The position numbers and the translations under genes are program-made. 11,787 nucleotides of DNA from Caldisericota bacterium (GTDB lineage: Bacteria; Caldisericota; Caldisericia; Cryosericales; Cryosericaceae). A model generated the notes under the pieces. The model ran no database searches and was not told the DNA's origin. It worked only from the letters and a program-made list of their open reading frames with translations. The DNA lies in the NCBI GenBank assembly GCA_026390245.1, contig JAPLGI010000118.1:1-11787 (forward strand), read 5' to 3'. Shown here in pieces: positions 1-6,842 of this stretch; within the stretch, counting starts at the first letter, position 1, and every line of letters begins with the position of its first letter.

Positions 1-521
1 CGGAGCCGCAGTCCGAAACGAGTCCGGAAGATGACGAACGCGGACAGCACAGTCACGAGAGCTGCCACATAGATGATGAGGTTGTACCCGCTGAGCAGCC
101 TGCCCAGAACGGGGATGCCGTCGATCAGCGGCAGTCTTACGGCCGGAATCGCGCGGATCCCCGCATCGGTGAAGGCTCCCTTGACGTGGAAGATGTCACG
201 TAGCAGGAATGTCGTCAGACCAACCGCAAAAAGGTTCAGCGCTATGCCTGTCAAGAACTCGTCCGTATGGAGTCTCACGGCAAACACAACGAAGATGCCT
301 GCCATAATAAGCGCTCCGCCTATCGCGCAGAGAATGCCCAGGACCCAGCTGTGCAGGAAGAACGACCCGAGAACTGCACAGAACGCTCCGACCAGCATCA
401 TCCCTTCCATGGCAATGTTGAAGATGCCGGCATAGAAGGTGAATGTCCCACCAATGGCCGCCAGCAGGATCGGGGTCGCTCCGACGAGCATGGCCGAGAC
501 AAGCCCGAACACGACGTTCAC
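1..521 (-). CDS. BMP-type nucleoside ABC transporter, second permease (partial, C-terminus beyond the window)
   Basis: This is the N-terminal 173 residues of an inner-membrane permease of the branched-chain/ribose-type family (YufQ/NupQ/BmpD-like). It would pair with the upstream permease to form the channel of the importer. The start is GTG at 521, the only reading that gives a hydrophobic protein; the overlapping frame in the same DNA is not membrane-like. Hydrophobic segments lie near residues 4-25, 37-55, 58-81, 90-107 and 146-165. The family loop reads FNIAMEG at residues 34-40, with the usual glutamate at 39, and [12 protein letters not shown] follows at residues 85-96. GTG overlaps the preceding TGA stop (GTGA, 521-518), and a GAGGGAG ribosome binding site lies about 8 nt upstream, so translation is probably coupled. 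The gene is cut by the window edge rather than visibly broken. The family call is firm; the exact substrate is inferred from the neighbours. Confidence 0.9.
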   Translation of the reverse strand, partial: MNVVFGLVSAMLVGATPILLAAIGGTFTFYAGIFNIAMEGMMLVGAFCAVLGSFFLHSWVLGILCAIGGALIMAGIFVVFAVRLHTDEFLTGIALNLFAVGLTTFLLRDIFHVKGAFTDAGIRAIPAVRLPLIDGIPVLGRLLSGYNLIIYVAALVTVLSAFVIFRTRFGLRL

Positions 522-1555
522 CCGGCACTCTCCCTCAGTTTTCGCCGGGTGGCCAGCCAATCGAACACGATGTTCAGTGAAACCCTGCCCGCAACCACAA
601 CCAGCACAATAACTGCCTGCAGCACGTCGATGAACTCCGACGGCACAGCAGTAACGAGTTCCATGCCTATCGCACCCTGCTGGAGTGCGCTGAAGAGCAA
701 CCCATACAAGAAGGTCCCCGAGATGCCGTTGCTGGCCACGACAGCGATCATGATGCCATCCCAGGCATAGTTCGCGCCCAGTCCCTTCACGAAGCGATGG
801 GGACCGCCCATGATCATCAGCCCTCCGGCAAGCCCGGCGAGAGCGCCGGTAACCAGCATGACGCGAACATAGTTTCGGTCCACCTTGCATCCGCCGATCC
901 TGGCAAACAGCGAGTTCTGCCCCGTCATGCGCCATTCGTAGCCACTGCGACCCTTGCTCATGATCAGCCAGCAGACGAGGGCAGCAAACACCATGACCGG
1001 GACACTAGTGTTCACGCCTCCCACGTCCGGCAGCCATGCCGCTGTGCCGATGGGCCTGGTCATGGGACTCGAAGCTGATGGGTCAAACAGAGGATATGTA
1101 ATGACCCACAGTGCAAAGTAGTCAGCAATGAAATTGAGCATGAGCGTCACAATGAATTCGTCCATGGCGAAAGCTCGCTTCAGCAGGGCTGCAAGCCCCG
1201 ACCACAGCGCCCCGCCGACAAGAGACGCCAGGATGCACAGTGGAATAAGGAATACTGATGGCAAATGAACGAACAACCCGACCAATGCCGCCCCCAGAGC
1301 CCCCATGATGAGCTGACCTGGCTGTCCAAGGTTCACGGGGCCGGAGGCAAACGCGATCGAGGCCGAAAGCCCCGTCAGGACAAGGGGAACAGCTCGTGTC
1401 ACCGTGGCCGAGAATCCCGATGCACTGAACAACGAGTATTGGAGCAGCGCACCGTACGTTGCAACCGGATTGAACCCCTGCAACAACAGTACCAGAGCAC
1501 CGATGGCCAAGGCCACCAGGACTCCAAGAATCCCGCTAAGAGCCTGCTTGCGCAT
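518..1555 (-). CDS. BMP-type nucleoside ABC transporter, first permease
   Basis: This 345-residue integral membrane permease (YufP/NupP/BmpC-like) is one of the two channel subunits of a nucleoside-type ABC importer. I chose ATG at 1555 ([10 protein letters not shown]) because a GGAGGAAAGG ribosome binding site precedes it and hydrophobic sequence starts at once. A longer in-frame reading adds 72 residues that are only the antisense-like overlap with the ATPase gene. Hydrophobic segments occur at about 8-26, 56-70, 80-97, 100-126, 133-154, 185-200, 232-250, 264-292 and 305-326. The conserved family loop, usually NIGxEGQ, here reads NLGQPGQ (75-81), so the glutamate is proline. The start overlaps the end of the ATPase gene by 20 nt, and the stop overlaps the next permease by 4 nt. 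The length is normal for the family. The ligand is probably a purine nucleoside or related riboside, inferred from the lipoprotein and kinase neighbours. Confidence 0.93.
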   Translation of the reverse strand: MRKQALSGILGVLVALAIGALVLLLQGFNPVATYGALLQYSLFSASGFSATVTRAVPLVLTGLSASIAFASGPVNLGQPGQLIMGALGAALVGLFVHLPSVFLIPLCILASLVGGALWSGLAALLKRAFAMDEFIVTLMLNFIADYFALWVITYPLFDPSASSPMTRPIGTAAWLPDVGGVNTSVPVMVFAALVCWLIMSKGRSGYEWRMTGQNSLFARIGGCKVDRNYVRVMLVTGALAGLAGGLMIMGGPHRFVKGLGANYAWDGIMIAVVASNGISGTFLYGLLFSALQQGAIGMELVTAVPSEFIDVLQAVIVLVVVAGRVSLNIVFDWLATRRKLRESAG

Positions 1556-3086
1556 GCACAGCTTCCTTTCCTCCGAGCATGTAGTACCCGACCTCTTCAC
1601 GACTCGTCCCGTCCGTGGCGAGGTCCGCGACCATGTTGCCCTGGCACATGACAACGATGCGGTCGGCCACCATGAACAACTCGTCAAGGTCAGCGGAAAT
1701 GAGCAGCACAGCACGCTTCCTGCTTCGCAGGTCCAGGAGCAGCTGATGAACGTACTCGATGGACCCGACATCCAGGCCTCGCGTCGGCTGGTCCATGAGC
1801 ACGAACGGCGTTTCCAGCAACAATTCGCGACCCAGAATCACTTTCTGCTGATTGCCACCCGAAAGCGAATGGAATGGGTCTCCAGCGCTTCCCATGTTTA
1901 CGGAGAACTGGTTGCGTATCTGCTCGGCGAATGCAGCCGCACGCCGATAGTCGAGGCCGAGACCTCCCATGGTACTGAAACTCGGATCAAGGATGTGATG
2001 TGTCATGATGCAGTTTTCCAGGATTGAAGCCGCCACGCTGGCCCCCATCCTGGCCCGGTCCTGCGGAACGAAGGAGATCAGAGCTCGCCTGGCCAGAATG
2101 TCAGCATGTGTGATGTCCTTTCCACTTACTTCCAGTGTCCCCGATGTCATTGGGGCAAGGCCCATGATTGCGTTCATCAGCTGGAACTGACCATTCCCCT
2201 CGACCCCGGCCACCCCTACGATCTCACCAGCATGCACGGTGACAGTTGCGTCATGCAGTCTTGCCCGATGCTCGTTGTCGCTGCAATTCAGCGCTTGCGC
2301 CTGAAACACGATCTCGCCGGGTTCCTGGGGTTGGCGCTGTGATGAGAACAGGACCTCCCTGCCCACCATTTGCCGGGCCAGGTCTACTTTCGTGAGATCG
2401 GAAGCAGCGGACGTGCCGACGACCTTGCCATGCCGCATCACTGTGACACGATCGCTCAGAGTCAGCACCTCATCCAGGTGGTGGGATATGAAAATGATCG
2501 TGTGTCCCTTGTCCCTGAGTCGCATCAATTCAGAGAATAGCTGGGGGATCTCCTGAGGCGTCAGTACCGCCGTCGGCTCGTCCAGGATAAGCACAGAAAC
2601 ATTCCGGTACAGCAGCTTGAGGATCTCGACCTTCTGGCGTGCAGCTACTGAGATATCTCCTGCAAGTGCGTCAGCTTCCAGGTTGAACTGAAACTCCTCG
2701 ATCTTCTTACGGACTGCTTGACGCGCCTTGTGAACATCAATGGTGCCGAAGGCCCGCACGGGCTCGGAGCCCAGGACAATGTTCTGCCACACAGTGTACT
2801 CTGGAATGAGCAGGATCTCCTGGTGTACCATGCCTATCCCGGCGGAAATCGCTTCCCGTGGCGTCCTGAATTCGACCCTGGCACCCCTGAAGAAGATCTC
2901 GCCCGCATCCCGGCGTTCGAGGCCGTAGAAAACCTTCATGAGTGTGCTCTTGCCGGCTCCATTCTCTCCGACCAGCGCATGGATCTCGCCGGATTCGAAC
3001 GATACCGATACGTCAGCAAGCGCGACGGTGTCCGGGGGGAACACCTTGGTGATGTGTCGCAGGTCGATCAGGACGTCACGTGCCAC
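1536..3086 (-). CDS. BMP-type nucleoside/sugar ABC importer, tandem ATP-binding protein
   Basis: This 516-residue cytoplasmic ATPase with two fused nucleotide-binding domains (YufO/NupO/RbsA-like) powers the importer. Domain 1 has Walker [10 protein letters not shown] (40-48), Q-loop glutamine at 89, a degenerate signature SVAARQK (146-152), Walker B LILDE (166-170) and H-loop histidine at 202. Domain 2 has a degenerate Walker A, GVEGNGQ (294-300), where glutamine replaces the lysine. It keeps an intact LSGGNQQ signature (408-414), but its Walker B reads VLMDQP, with glutamine for the catalytic glutamate, and the H-loop has alanine (ISAD). A pairing of one catalytic and one degenerate site is usual in this family, so the protein is expected to work. 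The start is GTG at 3086; AGGAAGG, about 8 nt upstream, overlaps the TAG stop of the lipoprotein gene 12 nt away. Its 3' end overlaps the first permease by 20 nt. Ribose versus nucleoside substrate cannot be decided from this subunit alone. Confidence 0.95.
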   Translation of the reverse strand: MARDVLIDLRHITKVFPPDTVALADVSVSFESGEIHALVGENGAGKSTLMKVFYGLERRDAGEIFFRGARVEFRTPREAISAGIGMVHQEILLIPEYTVWQNIVLGSEPVRAFGTIDVHKARQAVRKKIEEFQFNLEADALAGDISVAARQKVEILKLLYRNVSVLILDEPTAVLTPQEIPQLFSELMRLRDKGHTIIFISHHLDEVLTLSDRVTVMRHGKVVGTSAASDLTKVDLARQMVGREVLFSSQRQPQEPGEIVFQAQALNCSDNEHRARLHDATVTVHAGEIVGVAGVEGNGQFQLMNAIMGLAPMTSGTLEVSGKDITHADILARRALISFVPQDRARMGASVAASILENCIMTHHILDPSFSTMGGLGLDYRRAAAFAEQIRNQFSVNMGSAGDPFHSLSGGNQQKVILGRELLLETPFVLMDQPTRGLDVGSIEYVHQLLLDLRSRKRAVLLISADLDELFMVADRIVVMCQGNMVADLATDGTSREEVGYYMLGGKEAVHAQAGS

Positions 3087-3098
3087 AAACGGCCCTTC

Positions 3099-4115
3099 CT
3101 ACTGGTATTTGGTGACAGTCAGTGTTCCGTCGACAATCTGCTGACGAACTTCGCTGATACGATCGAGGACGCTCTGCGGAAGGACTTGCACCGAGGCCGT
3201 CGTCACAAGATCGACAGTACCGGTCTTCATGCCGTACTTGATGACCTGGCCCGGCTTGTAGGTGCCGTCCTTGATCGTCTTATAGACGTCTTCGATGGTC
3301 TTGCCCACATCCTTGATGTCCGATGCGATGACATAACCTGGCTCAATGTCGTTCTGATTCGTGTCGACGCCGATGGCGTACAGTCCACGCTCCTTGGCTG
3401 CCTGAAGCACTCCCAGGCCTGTAGCGGCGGCAACCTGGAAGACGACATCGCACTTCTTGTCATAGAGGCTGAGAGCAGCCTGCTTCCCTTTCGCCGGGTC
3501 ATCCCAGATGCCGGCTAGCACGACGCGCTCGACCTTGATGGCTGGGTCAATGTAGTGAACACCATCCTCATAGGCCTTCACAAAAGCCATCACCACTGGA
3601 TCATCCGCCGCAGCAACCACGCCGACGATCTTGTCGGCATTGATATTCTTGATGCTCATGTCCGTGGTCGTAAGACCGGCACAAACACCTGCCAGGAATG
3701 CGCTCTCTTCCTCGATATACTTGATGGACGTTATCGTGCTCTTGCTGTTCTCCACGATCGTGTCGATGTTGACGAAGATCTTTTCCGGGTACTTGTCGGC
3801 CATCGCCTTCAGAGAATCCTCGAAGGCATAAGAAATGACAAACACGACATCGCTGTACTGCGTGGCCGCTTCGAGGCCGGGATCGTACTTGCCCGCGTCG
3901 AAGTTGCACTCGATCGTTCTGGTCTCGACACCGTACTGGCTCTTGATGTTGTCGATCCCTTTCTGACCAGAGTCGTAGAACGCGTTGTCCCCGAGGGCTC
4001 CGTTGATGAGAAAGACCACCTTGTCCGTCTTGGGGGCCGTCGTCGTCGGCTTGCAGCCTGCAAATGAAAGGGTCACAAGCATGAGAGCGAGCAGTGCACA
4101 CATCATCCTCTTCAT
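3099..4115 (-). CDS. BMP family (PnrA-like) substrate-binding lipoprotein
   Basis: This 338-residue lipid-anchored binding protein delivers substrate to the ABC importer. ATG at 4115 gives a classic lipoprotein signal: MKRM, a hydrophobic core, then LSFAGC with the lipidated cysteine at 21; position -3 is phenylalanine instead of the more usual leucine. AAAGGAG lies about 10 nt upstream. A longer in-frame start at 4232 would place 39 hydrophilic residues before the signal peptide, so it is rejected. BMP-family motifs are LGDNAFYDSG (41-50), EEESAFLAG (135-143), DVVFQVAAATGLG (223-235), GVDTNQND (249-256) and ASDIKDVG (264-271). In the purine nucleoside receptor PnrA and its relatives, the corresponding Asp, Phe and Lys positions line the ribose and base pocket. 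A purine nucleoside is therefore the best guess, though some BMP proteins bind other ligands. The gene lies 22 nt after the kinase gene and 12 nt before the ATPase gene, the usual order for this transporter type. Confidence 0.95.
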   Translation of the reverse strand: MKRMMCALLALMLVTLSFAGCKPTTTAPKTDKVVFLINGALGDNAFYDSGQKGIDNIKSQYGVETRTIECNFDAGKYDPGLEAATQYSDVVFVISYAFEDSLKAMADKYPEKIFVNIDTIVENSKSTITSIKYIEEESAFLAGVCAGLTTTDMSIKNINADKIVGVVAAADDPVVMAFVKAYEDGVHYIDPAIKVERVVLAGIWDDPAKGKQAALSLYDKKCDVVFQVAAATGLGVLQAAKERGLYAIGVDTNQNDIEPGYVIASDIKDVGKTIEDVYKTIKDGTYKPGQVIKYGMKTGTVDLVTTASVQVLPQSVLDRISEVRQQIVDGTLTVTKYQ

Positions 4116-4137
4116 ATTGGCTCTTCTCCTTTGTCCT

Positions 4138-5076
4138 TCAGATGTGCCGCTTTGGGAGATGGTCTCCCTCATGCAGCCTTGCTTCGAGAAACGCAGCGAC
4201 TTCCACCTTGTCCGGCATGGACTGCTGGGCACCCATCCGTGTCACCGTAAGCGCTGCTGCAGCCATCGATCGGCAGAGCGCTGTATCCGCGTCGAACCCC
4301 AGGTCCAGCGACGCCGCAAATGCTCCCTGAAAAGAATCGCCCGCAGCCGTTGTATCGACCGCCACCACCGAAAAGGCGGGCACCTCAGGGCACTCAAACG
4401 CCCCAGATGCAACCACGCCCTTGTCTCCCCGCTTCAGGACGACGGTTCGTGCGCCCATGCCCAGAAATGCTGCTGCAGCCGCATCGAGATCGCTGGTTCC
4501 TGCAAGAGCTCGAGCTTCACCCTCGTTTGGCATGAGATAATCTACATCAGCAAATACGCCGGGCGTCAATGCAACAGACTCCCAGGGAGACGGGTCAAGG
4601 ATGACGGTAGCTCCCCTCCCGTGCGCCATCCGGGCGGCCTCAAGAACGACTGCAAATGGAATCTCACACTGCAGAAGAAGAACAGCACCGGGCTGCAGCA
4701 AGCCGTCCAGAATCTTGAGTTCGGCGGCTCCGACGGCGGCATTGGCCCCCGGGACGACCACAATGCGATTCTCGCCGCTTCGTTCCACCAGGATATACGC
4801 GACCCCTGTCGGCAGGATCGGATCCACCATCACGCCGCCGATGTCTACTCTACAAGCCGACAGCCCAGTTGTCGCGTCATGCCCGAAAGCGTCCGATCCC
4901 ACACGCCCCACCAGAAAGGTTTCTGCCCCCATCCGGGAAGCCTGCACAGCCTGGTTGGCTCCCTTGCCCCCCATGTTTGTCAGCCATCCAGTCGAAACGA
5001 TGGTCTCGCCCTGCTCTGGCGCACGTTCGCACCGGACCACAAGGTCCATGTTGATGCTGCCAAATGATATGACCAT
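4138..5076 (-). CDS. rbsK: PfkB-family carbohydrate kinase, ribokinase-like
   Basis: This 312-residue cytoplasmic kinase probably converts ribose to ribose 5-phosphate with ATP. The PfkB signatures are NMGGKGANQAVQASRMGA (34-51) and DTTAAGDSFQGAF (241-253), with the catalytic base D247. Residues matching the ribose-contacting set of E. coli ribokinase are present: N9 and D11 in GSINMD, GGKGAN (36-41) and E138 in LLQCEIP. MPNEGEA (182-188) carries the NxxE metal/phosphate motif. This favours ribokinase over adenosine or fructose kinases, but a nucleoside kinase of the same fold cannot be excluded. ATG at 5076 lies 2 nt after the regulator stop, with AGGGGG as the ribosome binding site inside the regulator 3' end. 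Placed beside a nucleoside-type importer, it could trap the ribose moiety after base release, although no nucleosidase or phosphorylase gene is seen in the window. The length is normal. Confidence 0.88.
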   Translation of the reverse strand: MVISFGSINMDLVVRCERAPEQGETIVSTGWLTNMGGKGANQAVQASRMGAETFLVGRVGSDAFGHDATTGLSACRVDIGGVMVDPILPTGVAYILVERSGENRIVVVPGANAAVGAAELKILDGLLQPGAVLLLQCEIPFAVVLEAARMAHGRGATVILDPSPWESVALTPGVFADVDYLMPNEGEARALAGTSDLDAAAAAFLGMGARTVVLKRGDKGVVASGAFECPEVPAFSVVAVDTTAAGDSFQGAFAASLDLGFDADTALCRSMAAAALTVTRMGAQQSMPDKVEVAAFLEARLHEGDHLPKRHI

Positions 5077-5078
5077 GA

Positions 5079-6089
5079 CTACTGGCCCCCTGCTGATGAA
5101 GTCCCAGCAGAATCACTCCGGACGGCCGTCGAGTCCCGGATCACGAGTTCCGTCGGCAGAACCACTGGTCGGCGTGAAGCATGACCGTGCCTCATGTCAA
5201 GAATCGCTGTCACCGCAAGCCGACCCATCTCATAGGCGGGTTGTCGTACGGTCGTCAGCGACGGCTTCAATATCCTCGCAAATGCAATGTCATCAAACCC
5301 GGTGACCGATATCTGGTCCGGCACAAGGATACCAACTTCTGCAAGTCTAGCCAGAGCCCCAAACGCACACAAGTCATTCGCACAGACGACGCCCGTTGTG
5401 CCATCCATCAGGGGACTGGCCTTCTCCATTGCTGCATAGCCGTCGTCGATGCCAAAACCCGCACGCAGTACCTGAAAGTCGATCTCATGCAGACGGCACT
5501 GGTCGCGGAACCCTCGGAGTCTGTCCTCGGTTGTCGAGATCATGGGAGGTCCAGAGAGGTACAGGAGCTTGCGGTGTCCCAGCCCAGCCAGGTGATCAAC
5601 CACAGCCTTGCTCCCACCGTAGTTGTCGGCATTCACCTGCGAGACGAGAGAACCGACCAGCCTGCGGTCCATGACGACAACAGGAACACCAGTCGCCAAT
5701 TCTGCCACATATGCGTCTCTGCGGGACGCGCTGGCGAGAATGACTCCAGCAACAGTCAGGTCATGCAGAGAGTGCAGGTATTGCTTCTCCTTGGCCACCT
5801 GACCGTCGCTATTGCAGACGATGAGGTTCAGGCCGTGCTTGCATGCCTCATCCTCTACGCCACGCACAATAGCTGGAAAGAAGGGATTGGTGATATCTGG
5901 AACCACAAGTCCAATGAGATCAGATTGACCACGGACCATGGCGCGCGCTATTGGATTGGGCTTGTAGTCCAACTCCCTCGCCATCTTCAGAATGCGCTCG
6001 CGCAACTCCGGCCGTACCATCTCCGGTTTCGAGAAGGCGCGGGATACGGTGCTCGTGGAAACGCCGAGCTTTCGCGCAATTTCCCTCAT
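5079..6089 (-). CDS. LacI-family transcriptional regulator
   Basis: This 336-residue DNA-binding repressor or activator probably controls the downstream kinase and transporter genes in response to a sugar or nucleoside-type effector. The N-terminal helix-turn-helix starts immediately (MREIARKLGVSTSTVSRAF, residues 1-19). The recognition positions are T12, S13 and R17. The linker and hinge helix follow at DYKPNPIARAMVRG (41-54), then a periplasmic-binding-protein-like effector domain opening at LIGLVVPDITNPFF and containing the family motif GFDDIAFARILKPSLTTVRQP. ATG at 6089 was chosen because longer in-frame starts overlap the 3' end of dcd and add non-family sequence. The gene begins 2 nt after the dcd stop with only a weak ribosome binding site, so it probably depends on translational coupling. 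The hinge position that is usually leucine (the minor-groove lever) is methionine 51. The effector is inferred from the neighbours only; RbsR- or PurR/CytR-like sensing is plausible. Confidence 0.93.
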   Translation of the reverse strand: MREIARKLGVSTSTVSRAFSKPEMVRPELRERILKMARELDYKPNPIARAMVRGQSDLIGLVVPDITNPFFPAIVRGVEDEACKHGLNLIVCNSDGQVAKEKQYLHSLHDLTVAGVILASASRRDAYVAELATGVPVVVMDRRLVGSLVSQVNADNYGGSKAVVDHLAGLGHRKLLYLSGPPMISTTEDRLRGFRDQCRLHEIDFQVLRAGFGIDDGYAAMEKASPLMDGTTGVVCANDLCAFGALARLAEVGILVPDQISVTGFDDIAFARILKPSLTTVRQPAYEMGRLAVTAILDMRHGHASRRPVVLPTELVIRDSTAVRSDSAGTSSAGGQ

Positions 6090-6091
6090 GG

Positions 6092-6643
6092 CTACTGCAC
6101 TCTCGGCAGCCAGATGCCTGTCTGGTTCTGATACTTGCCCTTCTTGTCCTTGTACGAGACGGCGCATGGCTCGTCAGCTCCCATGAAGAGAACCTGAGCG
6201 ATCCCCTCATTGGCATAAACCTTGACAGGGAGTGGCGTCGTGTTGCTGATCTCGATGGTCACGAAGCCTTCCCATTCGGGTTCAAGCGGCGTCACATTGA
6301 CAATGATCCCCGCTCGGGCATAGGTGCTCTTGCCAATGACCAGGCACAGGACATCACGAGGAATTCGGAAGTATTCGAGACTACGCGCAAGCGCAAAGGA
6401 ATTCGGCGGAATAATGCAGAAGTCCGACCTCATATCCACAAAACTCTGGTCTGTGAACGCCTTTGGGTCGACGATGGCATTGAAGACGTTGGTGAAGACT
6501 TTGAACTCGTTTGCCACGCGCATGTCGTATCCATACGATGACACTCCATACGAGACAACGCCCCTGGGACAGTCTGAAGAAAACGGTTCGATCATTCCAG
6601 CCAGTGCATGGGTCGTGATCCAGGTGTCAGACTTGATTCCCAT
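6092..6643 (-). CDS. dcd: dCTP deaminase
   Basis: This 183-residue cytosolic enzyme hydrolytically deaminates dCTP to dUTP, supplying dUMP for thymidylate synthesis. Recognisable blocks include [12 protein letters not shown] (31-42), NEFKVFTN (45-52), VDPKAF (58-63), [12 protein letters not shown] (77-88), GKSTYAR (104-110), [11 protein letters not shown] (116-126) and IEISN (130-134). Residues aligned with the E. coli catalytic set are S106, R110 and E131. The TPLEPEWEG version is that of the monofunctional ~185-residue bacterial subgroup, so an added dUTPase activity is not predicted, though it cannot be excluded. The start is ATG at 6643 with a strong GGAGG about 6 nt upstream; an upstream in-frame start at 6682 lacks family similarity. 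The gene is the first of the cluster and stops 2 nt before the LacI-family gene, which is unusual for a housekeeping gene. A possible promoter lies at 6685-6712. Confidence 0.97.
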   Translation of the reverse strand: MGIKSDTWITTHALAGMIEPFSSDCPRGVVSYGVSSYGYDMRVANEFKVFTNVFNAIVDPKAFTDQSFVDMRSDFCIIPPNSFALARSLEYFRIPRDVLCLVIGKSTYARAGIIVNVTPLEPEWEGFVTIEISNTTPLPVKVYANEGIAQVLFMGADEPCAVSYKDKKGKYQNQTGIWLPRVQ

Positions 6644-6684
6644 TCCCCGCCTCCAAAACCCGATTTTCACCTGCAAACGCAATC

Positions 6685-6712
6685 ATTCTGCTCAGAACCG
6701 TGCTCAGGTCAA
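6685..6712 (-). promoter_or_regulatory. Possible sigma70-type promoter of the dcd-lacI-transporter cluster
   Basis: On the minus strand, TTGACC (6712-6707) is followed after 16 nt by CAGAAT (6690-6685). These match the -35 and -10 consensus at 5 of 6 and 4 of 6 positions. Transcription would start near 6678 and leave a leader of about 35 nt that contains the GGAGG site of dcd. A TGCAAACG motif in the leader (plus strand, near 6671-6678) resembles half of a LacI/PurR-type operator, but I see no matching second half. This is a pattern match only. Confidence 0.35.
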
Positions 6713-6786
6713 GGCTTGGGGCCGGTCGACCCCGCATGAGCCTGCTCAAGCACCCCATTCCACAAGGCGACTTGGTCCTTGCCCTC

Positions 6787-6817
6787 CCAAGTGCCGCGAT
6801 CGACCGCTGACACTTGG
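6787..6817 (-). terminator. Long inverted repeat after the MurF-like gene, possible terminator
   Basis: CCAAGTG and CACTTGG pair as perfect outer arms. With a G-T pair and one bulged base, the minus-strand transcript can form a stem of about 12 bp (arms CCAAGTGTC-a-GCG and CGCGGCACTTGG) around a 6-nt loop. No U-run follows on the minus strand, and only TTT follows on the plus strand. If it terminates transcription it is not a textbook intrinsic terminator. It could also be an RNA-stabilising or attenuating structure between the two clusters. Confidence 0.4.
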
Positions 6818-6819
6818 TT

Positions 6820-6840
6820 TGATTGCCCTCGCTGCAATCA
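6820..6840 (-). terminator. Small hairpin just after the MurF-like stop codon
   Basis: TGATTGC and GCAATCA form a perfect 7-bp stem with a 7-nt loop. It begins 2 nt after the TGA of the MurF-like gene and directly precedes the longer inverted repeat. No T-run follows. It may form part of a tandem 3'-end structure; the role as a terminator is uncertain. Confidence 0.35.
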
Positions 6841-6842
6841 CG

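Larger units (their letters stand above)
6644..6842. other. Non-coding gap between the MurF-like gene and dcd
   Basis: About 200 bp without a credible gene; short open frames here lack a ribosome binding site and any recognisable protein. It holds two hairpins close to the end of the MurF-like gene and a possible promoter for dcd (all listed separately). It is the only sizeable break between the two minus-strand clusters. Confidence 0.8.

Noticed and set aside
196..528. Minus-strand 110-codon frame at the left edge
   Set aside because: It is a different frame from the hydrophobic permease sequence that starts at GTG 521; the permease frame has the family motifs and no stop.
1536..3086. Degenerate second ATP site in the ABC ATPase as a possible defect
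   Set aside because: Loss of the lysine, catalytic glutamate and histidine in the second domain, with an intact LSGGNQQ, is typical of this importer family.
3985..5067. Plus-strand open frame of 360 codons opposite the ribokinase-like gene
   Set aside because: It is antisense to a gene with full PfkB signatures; its protein is rich in Cys, His and Arg with no motif.
5181..6131. Plus-strand open frame of 316 codons opposite the LacI-family gene
   Set aside because: It is a shadow of the regulator with no family motif and an odd composition.
6670..6690. LacI/PurR-type operator before dcd
   Set aside because: Only a half-site-like TGCAAACG is present; the two sides around the CG are not symmetrical, so I do not call an operator.
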